A DNA stretch of 64,000 nt, taken from contig NZ_FNJL01000027.1 in NCBI RefSeq assembly GCF_900104515.1, forward strand, positions 1 to 64,000. The letters are read 5' to 3'. The position numbers were made by a program, and so were the translations under genes. The notes beneath the pieces are model-generated. The model saw only the letters and a program-made list of their open reading frames with translations, ran no database searches and had not been told where the DNA came from. The DNA comes from Paracidovorax cattleyae (GTDB taxonomy: Bacteria > Pseudomonadota > Gammaproteobacteria > Burkholderiales > Burkholderiaceae_C). Within the stretch, counting starts at the first letter, position 1. Each line of letters begins with the position of its first letter. Shown here in pieces: positions 39,686-49,745 of this stretch.

Positions 39686-40696
39686 TCAGAAGTTGTGGCG
39701 AACGCCGAGACCGAACGTGCGGGGATCGGCACCCGTGGCCAGCGTGTTCGTGCCGTTCACGAAGCCATAGGCGTAGTTGGCGGCGGACTTGTTCTTGACG
39801 TACGTGTAGGCAGCGTACACCTTGGTGCGCTTGCTCAGGTTGTAGTTGTAGCCCAGGATCAGCTGCTGAGCGCCGGAGTCAGCCACGTTGTTCCACTTGC
39901 TGGCCCAGATGTAGTTGGCCACCACTTCCGAAGCGCCGAAGGCGTACTGGGCAGCGATGCCCACCGAGTTGCGGGTGCCCACCAGCTCGTAGTCGTTGCG
40001 CTGGTAGTAGGCGCCGAGCTGCACGGCACCCATCGTGTAGTGGCCGCGCACGCCGGCGTCCCAGTTGTCGCCCAGCTTGGCATAGCCGGCACCGAAGGCC
40101 AGGTTGCCGCCTTCCCAGTTGGCAGCGACGTCGTAGGCGTTCTTGGTGCCCGCGTTCACGCCGAAGGGGTTCGTGCGAGCGGTACGCTCGTGCGCGCTGA
40201 CCACGGCTTCGGCCCAGAAGCCGCCCAGCATGGGGGTGCGGTAGCCAACCTTGTTGGTCTTGCCGAAGGCCACCGAGGTGTACAGCTGGTTGGAGAAGTT
40301 GCCGGTGTCGTGGTTGGGCTGGTCCTGCACGCCATAGTCTGCGATGGCGTAGTACGACTCAGGCGTCCAGTTGCCGAGGCGCACCATGCCGAAGCCGCCC
40401 GACAGGTTCACTTCGCTCTGGCGACCGAAGAACTGCTGTGCTGCTGCGCCGGTGGAGCTGTCGAAACCGCTTTCCAGCTGGAAGCCAGCCTTCAGGCCAC
40501 CGCCCAGGTCTTCCACGCCCTTGAAACCGAAGCGGGACGCGTTGTTGTTCACACCGGACTGCGACAGATCACCCACCTTGGAATGTTCGACGCTGGTGTT
40601 GACGCGGCCGTACAGCGTCACGCTGCTTTGCGCAAATGCGGCGGTGCTGCCCAGAAGGGCCAAGGCGGCGAGAGCCAGACGATGGGTCTTTTGCAT
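39686..40696 (-). CDS. Gram-negative trimeric porin (Omp32-like)
   Basis: A 336-residue outer-membrane porin. The signal peptide (RLALAALALLGSTAAFA) is cut before QSSVTLYGRVN, the usual first strand of beta-proteobacterial porins. SRFGFKGVEDLGGGLKAGFQ and the terminal GLGVRHNF, ending in the Phe needed for outer-membrane assembly, are present. It is close in design to anion-selective Omp32 of Comamonadaceae. The ATG at 40696, with GAGGA upstream, is chosen over an in-frame extension that precedes the signal peptide. It stands alone with its own terminator, preceded by a 420-base intergenic region. Confidence 0.95.
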   Translation of the reverse strand: MQKTHRLALAALALLGSTAAFAQSSVTLYGRVNTSVEHSKVGDLSQSGVNNNASRFGFKGVEDLGGGLKAGFQLESGFDSSTGAAAQQFFGRQSEVNLSGGFGMVRLGNWTPESYYAIADYGVQDQPNHDTGNFSNQLYTSVAFGKTNKVGYRTPMLGGFWAEAVVSAHERTARTNPFGVNAGTKNAYDVAANWEGGNLAFGAGYAKLGDNWDAGVRGHYTMGAVQLGAYYQRNDYELVGTRNSVGIAAQYAFGASEVVANYIWASKWNNVADSGAQQLILGYNYNLSKRTKVYAAYTYVKNKSAANYAYGFVNGTNTLATGADPRTFGLGVRHNF

Positions 40697-40757
40697 GTGA
40701 TGTCCTCGGAGACTTTGTTCGGAAGGTGGAAGTAGGCACCGCGCAGGGCTTGTGGCA

Positions 40758-40785
40758 ACAAAATGCAAGTGCAGCTACCAGTCAA
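40758..40785 (-). promoter_or_regulatory. Possible porin promoter
   Basis: On the minus strand TTGACT (40780-40785) is followed after 16 bases by TTTTGT (40758-40763), a passable -35/-10 pair about 60 bases before the start codon. Only the -35 box is a good match. Confidence 0.35.
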
Positions 40786-41070
40786 ATTCTAGATGTAACA
40801 ACCTCATTAGCACGGTTGAAAGTCGTCTTGATAACGAAGCTGACGCTTAACTGCCACACTTTGGCGCTTTTTCCCCACACTTGGCGGCTGTCTCGCCGCA
40901 AATCACAGGGTTTTCATCCAGTGTGGCGCGCCTGTGCATCCAACATGCCCGGGAAAGTCCCGCCGCGGAGTGGCCGGCATTTATTGCGACGGCCTTCCTC
41001 CGGTTTATGGATAAGCGGCATATTCCGGCGGGGCGCCGGGCGCACCGGGCCGCACGGAAAACTCGCGGCG

Positions 41071-41107
41071 CCCGGGAATACCGCCTGCCGGCGGCCGTAT
41101 TCCCGGG
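41071..41107. terminator. Large hairpin after the MFS transporter gene
   Basis: CCCGGGAATAC (41071-41081) pairs perfectly with GTATTCCCGGG (41097-41107), with a further CGCC/GGCG stem inside. It begins ten bases beyond the MFS stop. No T run follows on the minus strand, so termination may be inefficient, or its role may be mRNA 3'-end protection. Confidence 0.5.
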
Positions 41108-41116
41108 AAGACGTAC

Positions 41117-42775
41117 TCAATCGCCCGCGTAGATGTCCACGTCCTTGGTTTCGCGGATGAACAGCGTGCCGATGATGGCCGTGATGCCCGCAATGATGAT
41201 GGGATACCAGAGACCGTTGTACATGTTGCCCGTCTGCGCCACGATGGCGAAGGACATGGTGGGCAGCAGGCCGCCGAACCAGCCGTTGCCGATGTGGTAG
41301 GGCAGGCTCATCGAGGTGTAACGGATGCGCGTGGGGAACATCTCCACCAGCATCGCGGCGATGGGGCCGTAGACCATGGTCACCAGCAGCACCAGATAGG
41401 TCAGGATGACGACCATCATCACCTTGTTCATCTTGGCAGGGTCGGCCTTGGAGGGATAGCCGTCGGCCTTCAGCGTCTCGGCCACGGACTTCTTGAAGGC
41501 GGCGTCCTTGGCCTTGGCTTCATCGGCAGGCAGGCCGCGGGCGGTATAGCTCGGGATCGTGGTCTGGCCGATCCGGATCACGGCGGGCGTGCCGGCCGGC
41601 GCGGCCTCGTTGTCGTAGCTCACGGAACTGGCCGCCAGCACCTGCTTGGCAACGTCGCAGGAACTGGTGAACTTGGCCGTGCCGGTCGGGTTGAACTGGA
41701 ACGAGCACTCGGCCGGATCGGCGACGATCACCACCTTGTTCTTCGCCTGCGCGGCGGCCAGGTCGGGGTTGGCCGCTTCGGTCAGCGCCTTGAAGACGGG
41801 GAAGTAGGTGAGCACGGCCAGCACGCAGCCCAGCATGATGATGGGCTTGCGGCCGATCCGGTCGGAGAGCGCGCCGAAGACGACGAAGAACGGCGTGCCG
41901 ATCAGCAGGGCGGCGGCGATCATCAGGTTGGCCGTGACGGCATCCACCTTCAGCTGCTGCGTGAGGAAGAACAGCGCGTAGAACTGCCCCGTGTACCAGA
42001 CCACGGCCTGGCCGGCGGTCAGGCCGATCAGCGCCAGGATCACGATCTTCAGGTTCTTCCACTGGCCGAACGATTCGGCGAGCGGCGCCTTGGAGGTCTT
42101 GCCCTCGGCCTTCATCCGCTGGAAGGCGGGCGACTCCGACAGCGACAGCCGGATCCACAGCGAAACGCCCAGCAGCAGGATGGAGACGAGGAACGGGATG
42201 CGCCAGCCCCAGTCGGTGAAGGCCTCCTCGCCCATGAAGGTGCGGGTCCCCAGGATGACCAGCAGCGACAGGAACAGGCCCATCGTGGCGGTGGTCTGGA
42301 TCCACGAGGTATAGGCGCCGCGCTTGCCGTGCGGTGCATGCTCGGCCACATAGGTGGCTGCACCGCCGTACTCGCCGCCCAGGGCCAGGCCCTGCAGCAT
42401 CCGCAGCACGATCAGGATCACCGGAGCCGCCACGCCGATGCTGGCATAGGTCGGCAGGACACCCACGATGAACGTGGACAGGCCCATGATCAGAATCGTC
42501 ACCAGGAAGGTGTATTTGCGCCCGATCATGTCGCCCAGCCGCCCGAACACCAGCGCGCCGAAGGGACGCACGATGAAGCCGGCGGCGAAGGCCAGCAGCG
42601 CGAAGATGAACGCGGAGCCCGCGTCCAGCCCGCTGAAGAACTGCTTGGCGATGATGGCCGCGAGCGAACCGTACAGGTAGAAGTCGTACCATTCGAAAAC
42701 GGTGCCCAGCGACGAGGCCAGGATGACTTTTCTTTCTTCCGGCGTCATCGGCCGGTGAGCGACATTGGTAGCCAT
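41117..42775 (-). CDS. MFS metabolite:H+ symporter (MHS family)
   Basis: A 552-residue inner-membrane transporter of the MHS family (ShiA, ProP and citrate carriers). The first helix carries FEWYDFYLYGSLAAI, and the conserved loop is FGRLGDMIGRKYTF. RMLQGLALGGEYGGAATYV and FGALSDRIGRKPIIM follow. Between the second-half helices a hydrophilic insertion of roughly 100 residues (about 345-445) includes two Cys (DPAECSFQFN; FTSSCDVAK), probably an extracytoplasmic domain. The ATG at 42775 has GGAG nine bases upstream, better than the ATG at 42790. The substrate is likely a mono- or dicarboxylate or betaine and cannot be read from the sequence. Confidence 0.92.
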   Translation of the reverse strand: MATNVAHRPMTPEERKVILASSLGTVFEWYDFYLYGSLAAIIAKQFFSGLDAGSAFIFALLAFAAGFIVRPFGALVFGRLGDMIGRKYTFLVTILIMGLSTFIVGVLPTYASIGVAAPVILIVLRMLQGLALGGEYGGAATYVAEHAPHGKRGAYTSWIQTTATMGLFLSLLVILGTRTFMGEEAFTDWGWRIPFLVSILLLGVSLWIRLSLSESPAFQRMKAEGKTSKAPLAESFGQWKNLKIVILALIGLTAGQAVVWYTGQFYALFFLTQQLKVDAVTANLMIAAALLIGTPFFVVFGALSDRIGRKPIIMLGCVLAVLTYFPVFKALTEAANPDLAAAQAKNKVVIVADPAECSFQFNPTGTAKFTSSCDVAKQVLAASSVSYDNEAAPAGTPAVIRIGQTTIPSYTARGLPADEAKAKDAAFKKSVAETLKADGYPSKADPAKMNKVMMVVILTYLVLLVTMVYGPIAAMLVEMFPTRIRYTSMSLPYHIGNGWFGGLLPTMSFAIVAQTGNMYNGLWYPIIIAGITAIIGTLFIRETKDVDIYAGD

Positions 42776-42897
42776 GGTGCTTGTCTCCATGAGGTGGTGG
42801 TTGCGACTGCTCCGCGCGCCCCCTCCAGGACGCCGCGTGCAACCTGGGTCGCACTATCGAACCGCCATCTGACCGAAGTCTGACAAGCACGGGGCCT

Positions 42898-42918
42898 CCG
42901 GGGAAAACCCTTCCCCGG
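42898..42918 (-). terminator. Hairpin downstream of the isomerase gene
   Basis: CCGGGGAA / TTCCCCGG with an AACCC loop lies 30 bases past the isomerase stop; a second palindrome (CCCGCATGCGGG, 42925-42936) precedes it. No T run follows, so its strength as a terminator is uncertain. Confidence 0.45.
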
Positions 42919-42947
42919 GACAAACCCGCATGCGGGGAAAGCAGGCG

Positions 42948-43598
42948 CTACTTCAACCCCGGGGGAAGTTCCGCCACCGCGTCCCAGCGCGAACCTTCGA
43001 ACCAGGGGTCGCCCTCCAGACGGGCGCGCAGCATGGGCAGGCTGTCCAGCCCCCAGAACAGCTGCCCGTCCACCACGAAGGCGGGCACGCCGAACACGCC
43101 CTGCGCGGCGGCGGCGTCGGTGTTCGCGCGCAGCAGCGCCTTCGCGCGCGCGCCCGGCTCATCGCCCGGAGCTTCCGCGCGCCGTTGCGGCGAGAGCACC
43201 TGGGCCAGGTCCTCCAGCCGCCCCGGGTCCAGCGCATCGCCGCCACCGAGCCACACATGGCGCAGCACCGTGCCGGCCACGAAGCGGTTGATGGACCCGT
43301 CCTCGCTGCAGGCCAGGGACTGGCGCAGCAGGGGCAGCGGATTGAAGGGATGCCGCGCCGGCATGTCCAGCCCCGTACCCAGCGCATGGCCCAGCCACTC
43401 GGCATGGCGGTAGGTCCAGGCGCGCTTGGGCGCGATGCCCGCGGGGCCGGGGTTGCCGTGCTGCTGCAGCAGCGCACCGAGCAGCACGGGCCGGTACTCC
43501 ACCGAATGGCTCAGGCCCTCGAGCACCTGGGGCAGGCGCTCGAAGGCCAGCCAGGCATAGGGCGACACGAAATCCAGATAGAAAACGATGTGCTTCAT
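42948..43598 (-). CDS. 2-hydroxychromene-2-carboxylate isomerase family protein (DsbA fold)
   Basis: A 216-residue DsbA-fold protein of the HCCA isomerase/kappa-GST group. It starts MKHIVFYLDFVSPYAWLAF, where Ser-Pro replaces the CxxC of oxidoreductases, and has the cis-Pro loop GVFGVPAFVVDGQLFWGLD. Such enzymes isomerise a glutathione-activated aromatic ring-cleavage product. No naphthalene-pathway genes are near, so the true substrate may differ. Its start overlaps the DUF1289 stop by four bases (ATGA), and it is the last gene of a three-gene overlapping set. Confidence 0.88.
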   Translation of the reverse strand: MKHIVFYLDFVSPYAWLAFERLPQVLEGLSHSVEYRPVLLGALLQQHGNPGPAGIAPKRAWTYRHAEWLGHALGTGLDMPARHPFNPLPLLRQSLACSEDGSINRFVAGTVLRHVWLGGGDALDPGRLEDLAQVLSPQRRAEAPGDEPGARAKALLRANTDAAAAQGVFGVPAFVVDGQLFWGLDSLPMLRARLEGDPWFEGSRWDAVAELPPGLK

Positions 43599-43906
43599 GG
43601 TGCCGTTCCCTGGTTTTTGGCCGGTATCCGCCCGGCCGCTCCATCCCGCGGCCCGGCGGGCGCCAGCCCCGCGCGCTGCAGCAGCGCCGCCCAGATCGCA
43701 CGCTGCCGGGCCGGCGCGGCGGCGGACCAGGCACGGATCTCGTCCAGCGTACGGAAACATCCCTCGCAATGGTGGCCGCCGGCATCCATGCGGCAGACGC
43801 CGATGCAGGGCGACGGCACCGGCGCCCTGCCATCCGCCGCGAAGCCTCCCGCGGCGGAGATCTGCGCGGCGCGCTCCGCGAGCGCCTGGCACGCCACCCG
43901 GCTCAT
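43595..43906 (-). CDS. DUF1289 domain-containing protein
   Basis: A 103-residue protein. Residues about 32-56 show the DUF1289 signature SPCIGVCRMDAGGHHCEGC followed by FRTLDEIRAW. The Cys arrangement suggests metal or Fe-S binding. The function is unknown. It overlaps the YbaK-like gene upstream and the isomerase downstream, each by four bases, which implies coordinated translation. The C-terminal 35 residues are a loose Ala/Gly/Pro tail. Confidence 0.85.
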   Translation of the reverse strand: MSRVACQALAERAAQISAAGGFAADGRAPVPSPCIGVCRMDAGGHHCEGCFRTLDEIRAWSAAAPARQRAIWAALLQRAGLAPAGPRDGAAGRIPAKNQGTAP

Positions 43907-44409
43907 GCTGCCGGGGGCGGCTGCACCACGTCCACGACGGGCGCCCCCGTGAGCGCCTCCAGGTCCTTCGGCCTCAGAAGGAAGACGCCGTTCGGGTGGC
44001 CCGCAGCGGCCCAGATCTCGTCGAAACGGAACAGGTCGCGGTCGATCAGCGTCACCGGCGGCGTGGCATGCGCCACCGGCGAGACGCCGCCGATGGTGAA
44101 GCCGGTCCTGGCCTTGACGAACTCGGCGTCGGCACGGCCGGTCTTGCCCACCAGGGCATCCACCTTCTTCTCGTCCACCCGCCGGTCGCCCGAGGTGACC
44201 ACCAGCACGGCCACGTCGTCGCTCTTGCGGCGGAAGATGATGCTCTTGGCGATCTGCCCGACGGCAATGCCTAGCGCGTCAGCCGCTTCCTGCGCGGTGC
44301 GCGCCGAGTTGTCGAGCATGCGCGGGGCATGGGGATGGCCCTTGGCCTGCAGGGCGGCGGCCACGCGCTGCACGCCCTCGGGCAAGGTTCGGAGTTCGGC
44401 ACCACACAT
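43903..44409 (-). CDS. YbaK/ProX-family aminoacyl-tRNA deacylase
   Basis: A 168-residue protein of the YbaK family, which removes mischarged amino acids from tRNA (for example Cys from tRNA-Pro). The fold is recognised by RTAQEAADALGIAVGQIAKS, whose Lys is the conserved catalytic residue, by SGDRRVDEKKVDALVGK and by TIGGVSPVAHATP. The exact amino-acid specificity cannot be set. It is the first gene of the overlapping set with DUF1289 and the isomerase gene; the ATG at 44409 follows a 107-base gap. Confidence 0.9.
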   Translation of the reverse strand: MCGAELRTLPEGVQRVAAALQAKGHPHAPRMLDNSARTAQEAADALGIAVGQIAKSIIFRRKSDDVAVLVVTSGDRRVDEKKVDALVGKTGRADAEFVKARTGFTIGGVSPVAHATPPVTLIDRDLFRFDEIWAAAGHPNGVFLLRPKDLEALTGAPVVDVVQPPPAA

Positions 44410-44516
44410 GGTGAAAGCGTCCTGGTCGTTCGGAAAGGTGGAAGGAAAGCGCCCATCTTAGCGAGCGCGCCACCACCGCGGCGCAGGGTCGCCAGGCCCG
44501 GCGGCAGTCCAGGCGC

Positions 44517-45923
44517 TCAGGCGGCGCGCTGCCGCATCACGGCCGGTCCCTGTTCGGCCAGGTCCCAGAACAGGCCGGCCATGATCTCCAGCGATTCGCG
44601 CGTGACGTCGGCCAGGATGTGTTCGTTGGGCGCGTGCTGCGAGCACGCCGGGTAGGAGTGCGGCACCCACAGCGTGGGCAGGCCCAGCGTTTCGGAGAAC
44701 ACGTCGTTCGGCAGCGAGCCGCCCAGGTTGGGCAGCAGCGCGGGGCGCCGGCCGGTGGTGCGCTCCATGGACGCCAGGCCCCAGCGCACCCAGGCATCGT
44801 CCGGGTCCAGGCGCGTGGCGGCCATGTGCACGTCGGTGCCGCGCACTTCCACGTCGTCGAAGCCGTGGGCCGCCAGGTGGGCGCAGATGTGGTCGAGGAA
44901 GTGCGCCGCATCGCTGCCCACCACGTAGCGCATGTGGCAGTGCGCCCGTGCCGTGGCCGGAATGGCATGGACCGGCATGGCCGGGTTGCCGCAGGTGAAG
45001 GCCAGCACCTCCAGGCTGTTCCAGCCGATGACGCGCTCGGCGGGCGTCAGGCCGGGCTCGCCCCAGTCCGGGTCGATCTCCGGGTCGCCGGCGCTGCCGC
45101 CCACCTCGATGTCCCGCAGGGCCACGCGCACGCCCTCGGGCAGCTCCCTCGGCAGCAGGCCCGGCACCAGGATGCGGCCCCTGGCATCCACCAGCGTGGC
45201 AATGGCGTGGGCCAGGCGGATGCCCGGGTTGCGCAGCAGTCCGCCCCAGTTGCCGGAATGGTGGCCACCGTCGCGCAGGTCCAGGTGCAGGTCGAAGTTG
45301 AACACGCCGCGCGAGCCCAGGAACATCGTCGCACGCGAGGCCGACACGCGCGGCCCGTCGGAGGCCAGGAACAGGTCGGCGGCCAGGAAGTCGCGGTGCT
45401 GCGCGCAGACCGCGTCCAGGCCTGGCGAGCCGTCTTCCTCGCCCATCTCCAGGATGATTTTCACGTTGTAGCCCAGTACGCCGCCGCGGGCGCCCAGCAC
45501 CTGCTCCAGCGCCGTGAGGTTGATGGTGTGCTGACCCTTGTTGTCGGCCGTGCCGCGGCCGTACCAGCGGTTGCCGTCCACCACGATCTTCCAGGGCTGC
45601 AGGCCTTCGCGCCACTGCGCGTCGTAGCCGCGCACCACGTCGCCGTGCCCGTAGGTGAGCACGGTGAAGGCGGCACCCGGCTCCCTGCGCTCGGCCAGCA
45701 GGAAAGGGCTCTTGCCCGGCACGGGGTTGTCCACGATCTGGCAGCCGAAGCCGAGCTGGTGCAGCAGCGGCACGATCTCTTCGCCCAGGTAAGCGTACAG
45801 CTGCGGCAGGCTGGCGGCGTCCTGGCTCTCGGTGCGGAAGGCGACGCGGCGATCGAGCGTCTCCTGGAAGCGCCCGTCGTCGAAGACGGCGACGGTGCGC
45901 GCGATGGCGGATTCACGGGTCAT
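44517..45923 (-). CDS. M20-family metallopeptidase
   Basis: A 468-residue zinc-dependent peptidase or amidohydrolase. Metal ligands are visible in TYGHGDVVRGYD (His, Asp), WYGRGTADNKGQHTINL (Asp), MGEEDGSPGLD (Glu-Glu, catalytic base) and the C-terminal APNEHILAD. A dimerisation domain sits at about residues 200-340. The ATG at 45923 has GGAG eight bases upstream; an in-frame ATG at 45965 would make a TGATG junction with the ABC ATPase gene, so either start is possible. As the last gene of the peptide importer operon it probably hydrolyses the imported peptide or N-acyl amino acid. Confidence 0.92.
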   Translation of the reverse strand: MTRESAIARTVAVFDDGRFQETLDRRVAFRTESQDAASLPQLYAYLGEEIVPLLHQLGFGCQIVDNPVPGKSPFLLAERREPGAAFTVLTYGHGDVVRGYDAQWREGLQPWKIVVDGNRWYGRGTADNKGQHTINLTALEQVLGARGGVLGYNVKIILEMGEEDGSPGLDAVCAQHRDFLAADLFLASDGPRVSASRATMFLGSRGVFNFDLHLDLRDGGHHSGNWGGLLRNPGIRLAHAIATLVDARGRILVPGLLPRELPEGVRVALRDIEVGGSAGDPEIDPDWGEPGLTPAERVIGWNSLEVLAFTCGNPAMPVHAIPATARAHCHMRYVVGSDAAHFLDHICAHLAAHGFDDVEVRGTDVHMAATRLDPDDAWVRWGLASMERTTGRRPALLPNLGGSLPNDVFSETLGLPTLWVPHSYPACSQHAPNEHILADVTRESLEIMAGLFWDLAEQGPAVMRQRAA

Positions 45924-45964
45924 GAAAGGCTCCAGGGTAGCGGGGCAGAAGGTGGATGCCGGCA

Positions 45965-46866
45965 TCAGGCGAAGGCCTCGCGGTCGATGTCGGGCAGGCC
46001 CAGCCCCGGCTCGGGCGACAGGGCGGACGCCAGCAGCATGCGGGTGTAGGGATGCTGCGGATCGGCGAAGATCTGTGCGCGCGTGCCCTGCTCGACGATG
46101 CAGCCCCGGTGCATCACGGCCACGCGGTCCACCAGGTGTTCCACCACGCCCAGGTCGTGGCTGATGAACAGGTAGGTGAGGCCGAACTCGGCCTTGAGAT
46201 CCAGCAGCAGGTTCAGGATCTGCGCCTGCACCGACACGTCCAGCGCCGACGTGGGTTCGTCGCAGACCAGGATTTCGGGCCGCAGCACCAGGGCGCGGGC
46301 GATGGCCACGCGCTGGCGCTGGCCGCCGGAGAGCTGGTTGGGATACTGCCGGTGCGTGCGCTCGGGCATGCCGACCAGGTCGAGCATGGCCTTCACGCTG
46401 CGCGCCTGTTCGGCCGGCGTGCCCGCGCCGTGCAGGCGCAGCGGCACGCCGACGATGTCGGCCACGGTGCGGCGCGGGTTGAGCGAGGAGTAGGGATCCT
46501 GGAAGATGGGCTGGATGCGCCGGGCCAGCGCGCGGCGCTGGCGCGGGTCGATCTCCCGGCCGCCGACCAGCACGTTGCCGGACGTGGGCGGCAGCAGCCC
46601 CAGCAGCATCTTGGCCAGCGTGCTCTTGCCGCAGCCGGACTCGCCCACCAGGCCCAGCGTCTCGCCCTTGCGGATGCGCAGCGACACCTCGTTCACGGCC
46701 TGGATGCTACCGGCGGGCTGGAACAGGCCGCGCTTTAGCCGGAAGCTGCGGCTGAGCGCGCAAAGCTCCAGCGCGATGTCCTCGGAGCCGCCCACCGTGC
46801 CCGCCGGCGGGAGGGCAGAGGCGGCAGTTCGGGGCAGGTTCCACGTCCGGGAGTCGGTCATGGCAT

Positions 46867-46870
<4 letters not shown>
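45965..46870 (-). CDS. Oligopeptide/dipeptide ABC transporter ATP-binding protein (DppF/OppF type)
   Basis: A 301-residue ATPase. Walker A is GESGCGKST, the Q-loop segment IQPIFQDPYSSLNPRRTV is specific to the peptide importer family, the signature is LSGGQRQRVAIARAL and Walker B is ILVCDEPTSALD. The first 30 residues are a divergent leader (NAMTDSRTWNLPR). Its ATG at 46870 overlaps the DppD-type stop by four bases. It forms the second half of the ATPase heterodimer. The C-terminal oligopeptide domain is short compared with DppF of E. coli. Confidence 0.93.
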
Positions 46871-47865
<995 letters not shown>

Positions 47866-47889
47866 AGGGGGGTTTCTCCTCGGGAGCGT

Positions 47890-48801
47890 TCAATGGCGGC
47901 CGTCGGGAGCGGCCACGTCGCGGATGCCGTCGCCCACGAGATTGATGGCCAGCACCAGCACCGCGAGCACCACGCCCGGAATCATGATCACCCAGGGCTG
48001 GAAGAACATGTACGCCTTGCCTTCCGCCACCATCAGCCCCCATGAGGGCGTGGGTGGCTGCACGCCCAGGCCCAGAAAAGACAGCGTGGATTCGAGCAGG
48101 ATGGCATGGGCCATCTCCAGCGTGGCCACAACGGTGAGCGCGCCCATCAGGTTGGGCAGCAGCTCGCGCACCAGGATGTAGGATGTGGAGGCGCCCAGGC
48201 TCTTGGCGGCGGCGATGAACTCGGCGTCGCGCAGCTGCTGCGTGGCCGAGCGCGTGACGATGGCGAAGCGGTCCCACAGCAGCAGGCTCAGCAGCACGAT
48301 CACCACCTTGAGCGAGCCGCCCACCAGCGATGCCATGGCCAGGGCCACCAGCACCACGGGCATGGCCAGGCGGCAGGTGATGACGTAACTCACCACCGCA
48401 TCCACGCGGCCGCCGAAGTAGCCGGCCAGCACGCCCAGGGTGGTGCCGATCAGCCCGGAGACGAGGGCGGTGACGAAACCGATCACCAGCGACACGCGCG
48501 CGCCGTAGAGCAGGCGGCTCAGGTAGTCGCGCCCCAGCTTGTCGGTGCCCAGCACGTGCTCCCAGGTGCCGCGCTCCTGCCACACGGGCGGGATGAGGCG
48601 CTGCGTCACGTCCTGCGCGAAGGGGTCGTGCGGCGCCAGGCAGGGCGCGAACACGGCGGCCAGCACGGCCAGGCCGAGCACGATGCTGCCCAGCAGCAGC
48701 CCGCGGTGGCCGGCCATGCGGCGCAGCGCGCGGCGCCAGGCCGGCACGGGCAGCGCGGCCAGCGCCGCGCTGCCGGACAGGGGTAGAGAGGTCGTCGTCA
48801 T
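47890..48801 (-). CDS. Peptide ABC transporter permease (DppC type)
   Basis: A 303-residue inner-membrane permease. It has the N-terminal OppC_N helix ([20 protein letters not shown]), then [11 protein letters not shown] and [20 protein letters not shown], which mark the DppC/OppC family. The EAA-type coupling loop lies in [19 protein letters not shown]. Five or six helices are expected. It is 12 bases downstream of the DppB-type permease gene, with which it forms the membrane channel. Confidence 0.94.
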   Translation of the reverse strand: MTTTSLPLSGSAALAALPVPAWRRALRRMAGHRGLLLGSIVLGLAVLAAVFAPCLAPHDPFAQDVTQRLIPPVWQERGTWEHVLGTDKLGRDYLSRLLYGARVSLVIGFVTALVSGLIGTTLGVLAGYFGGRVDAVVSYVITCRLAMPVVLVALAMASLVGGSLKVVIVLLSLLLWDRFAIVTRSATQQLRDAEFIAAAKSLGASTSYILVRELLPNLMGALTVVATLEMAHAILLESTLSFLGLGVQPPTPSWGLMVAEGKAYMFFQPWVIMIPGVVLAVLVLAINLVGDGIRDVAAPDGRH

Positions 48802-48813
48802 GTGAGGCCCTTC

Positions 48814-49731
48814 TCAGCGGGTGCGCATGCGCGGATCGAGCGCGGCGTTGAGCACGTCGGCCACGAAGGTGAGTGCGATATAGAACGTGGCGATGATGAG
48901 CACCACGGCCTGCACCACGGGGTAGTCGTTGCGGGCGATGGAGTCCCAGGCCAGCTGGCCCAGCCCCTGCAGCGAATAGACCGACTCGATGACTACCGAG
49001 CCACCCAGCATGAAGCCCAGCTCCACCGCCGCCAGCGCCACCACGGGGATGATGGCGTTGCGCAGCGCGTGCTTGAACACCACGCGCGCCGGCGACAGGC
49101 CCTTGGCGCGTGCCGTGCGGATGTAGTCCGATCCCATCACGTCCAGCATGCCGGCGCGGGTCAGCCGCATGAGCGAGGGCATGGCGTAGTAGCCCAGCGC
49201 CACGGCCGGCAGCACGAAGTGCAGCCAGCTCGTGTTGCCAGCCACGGGCAGCCATTTCAGCCCCACGGAGAACACCACGATCAGCGCCAGCGCGAACCAG
49301 AAGTTGGGCATGGCCTGGCCGATGGTGGCCACCAGCAGTGCCAGCCGGTCCACCCAGGTGTCGCGGTAGAGCGCAGCGGCCACGCCCAGGGGAATTGCCA
49401 CGGCCACGGCCAGCAGCAGCGACACGGCGCCGAGCTTGAGCGTGATGGGCAGGCGCTCGCCCACCAGTTCCATCACCGTGTTCTGGAAATAGAACGAGCG
49501 GCCGAAGTCCAGCTGCAGGGCTGCCCCCAGCCAATCGAAGAACTGGGTGGTCATGGGGCGGTCCAGGCCGTACTGCACGCGGATCTTCTCCACGTCGGCG
49601 GCGCTCGATTCCGGTCCGGCGATGGCCGTGGCCAGGTCGCCGGAGAGGTGCAGCAGCAGGAAGCTCACCACCGCGACGGTGAGCATCACGGCCAGCGCCA
49701 CCGCCAGCCTGCGCAGGATGTAAGTCAGCAT
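48814..49731 (-). CDS. Peptide ABC transporter permease (DppB type)
   Basis: A 305-residue inner-membrane permease. It starts MLTYILRRLAVALAVMLTVA, the usual DppB helix 1 with the RR motif. VQYGLDRPMTTQFFDWLGAA and the coupling loop DYIRTARAKGLSPARVVFKH follow, and the chain ends DVLNAALDPRMRTR, typical for this family. It lies 14 bases after the binding-protein gene. It should form a heterodimer with the DppC-type protein. Confidence 0.94.
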   Translation of the reverse strand: MLTYILRRLAVALAVMLTVAVVSFLLLHLSGDLATAIAGPESSAADVEKIRVQYGLDRPMTTQFFDWLGAALQLDFGRSFYFQNTVMELVGERLPITLKLGAVSLLLAVAVAIPLGVAAALYRDTWVDRLALLVATIGQAMPNFWFALALIVVFSVGLKWLPVAGNTSWLHFVLPAVALGYYAMPSLMRLTRAGMLDVMGSDYIRTARAKGLSPARVVFKHALRNAIIPVVALAAVELGFMLGGSVVIESVYSLQGLGQLAWDSIARNDYPVVQAVVLIIATFYIALTFVADVLNAALDPRMRTR

Positions 49732-49745
49732 GGCTTCTCAGCCGC

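Larger units (their letters stand above)
40697..41116. other. Intergenic region upstream of the porin
   Basis: These 420 bases hold no convincing gene. The porin promoter should lie at its left end, and a large hairpin (41071-41107) at its right end, next to the MFS transporter stop. The left 150 bases are relatively AT-rich. Confidence 0.6.
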
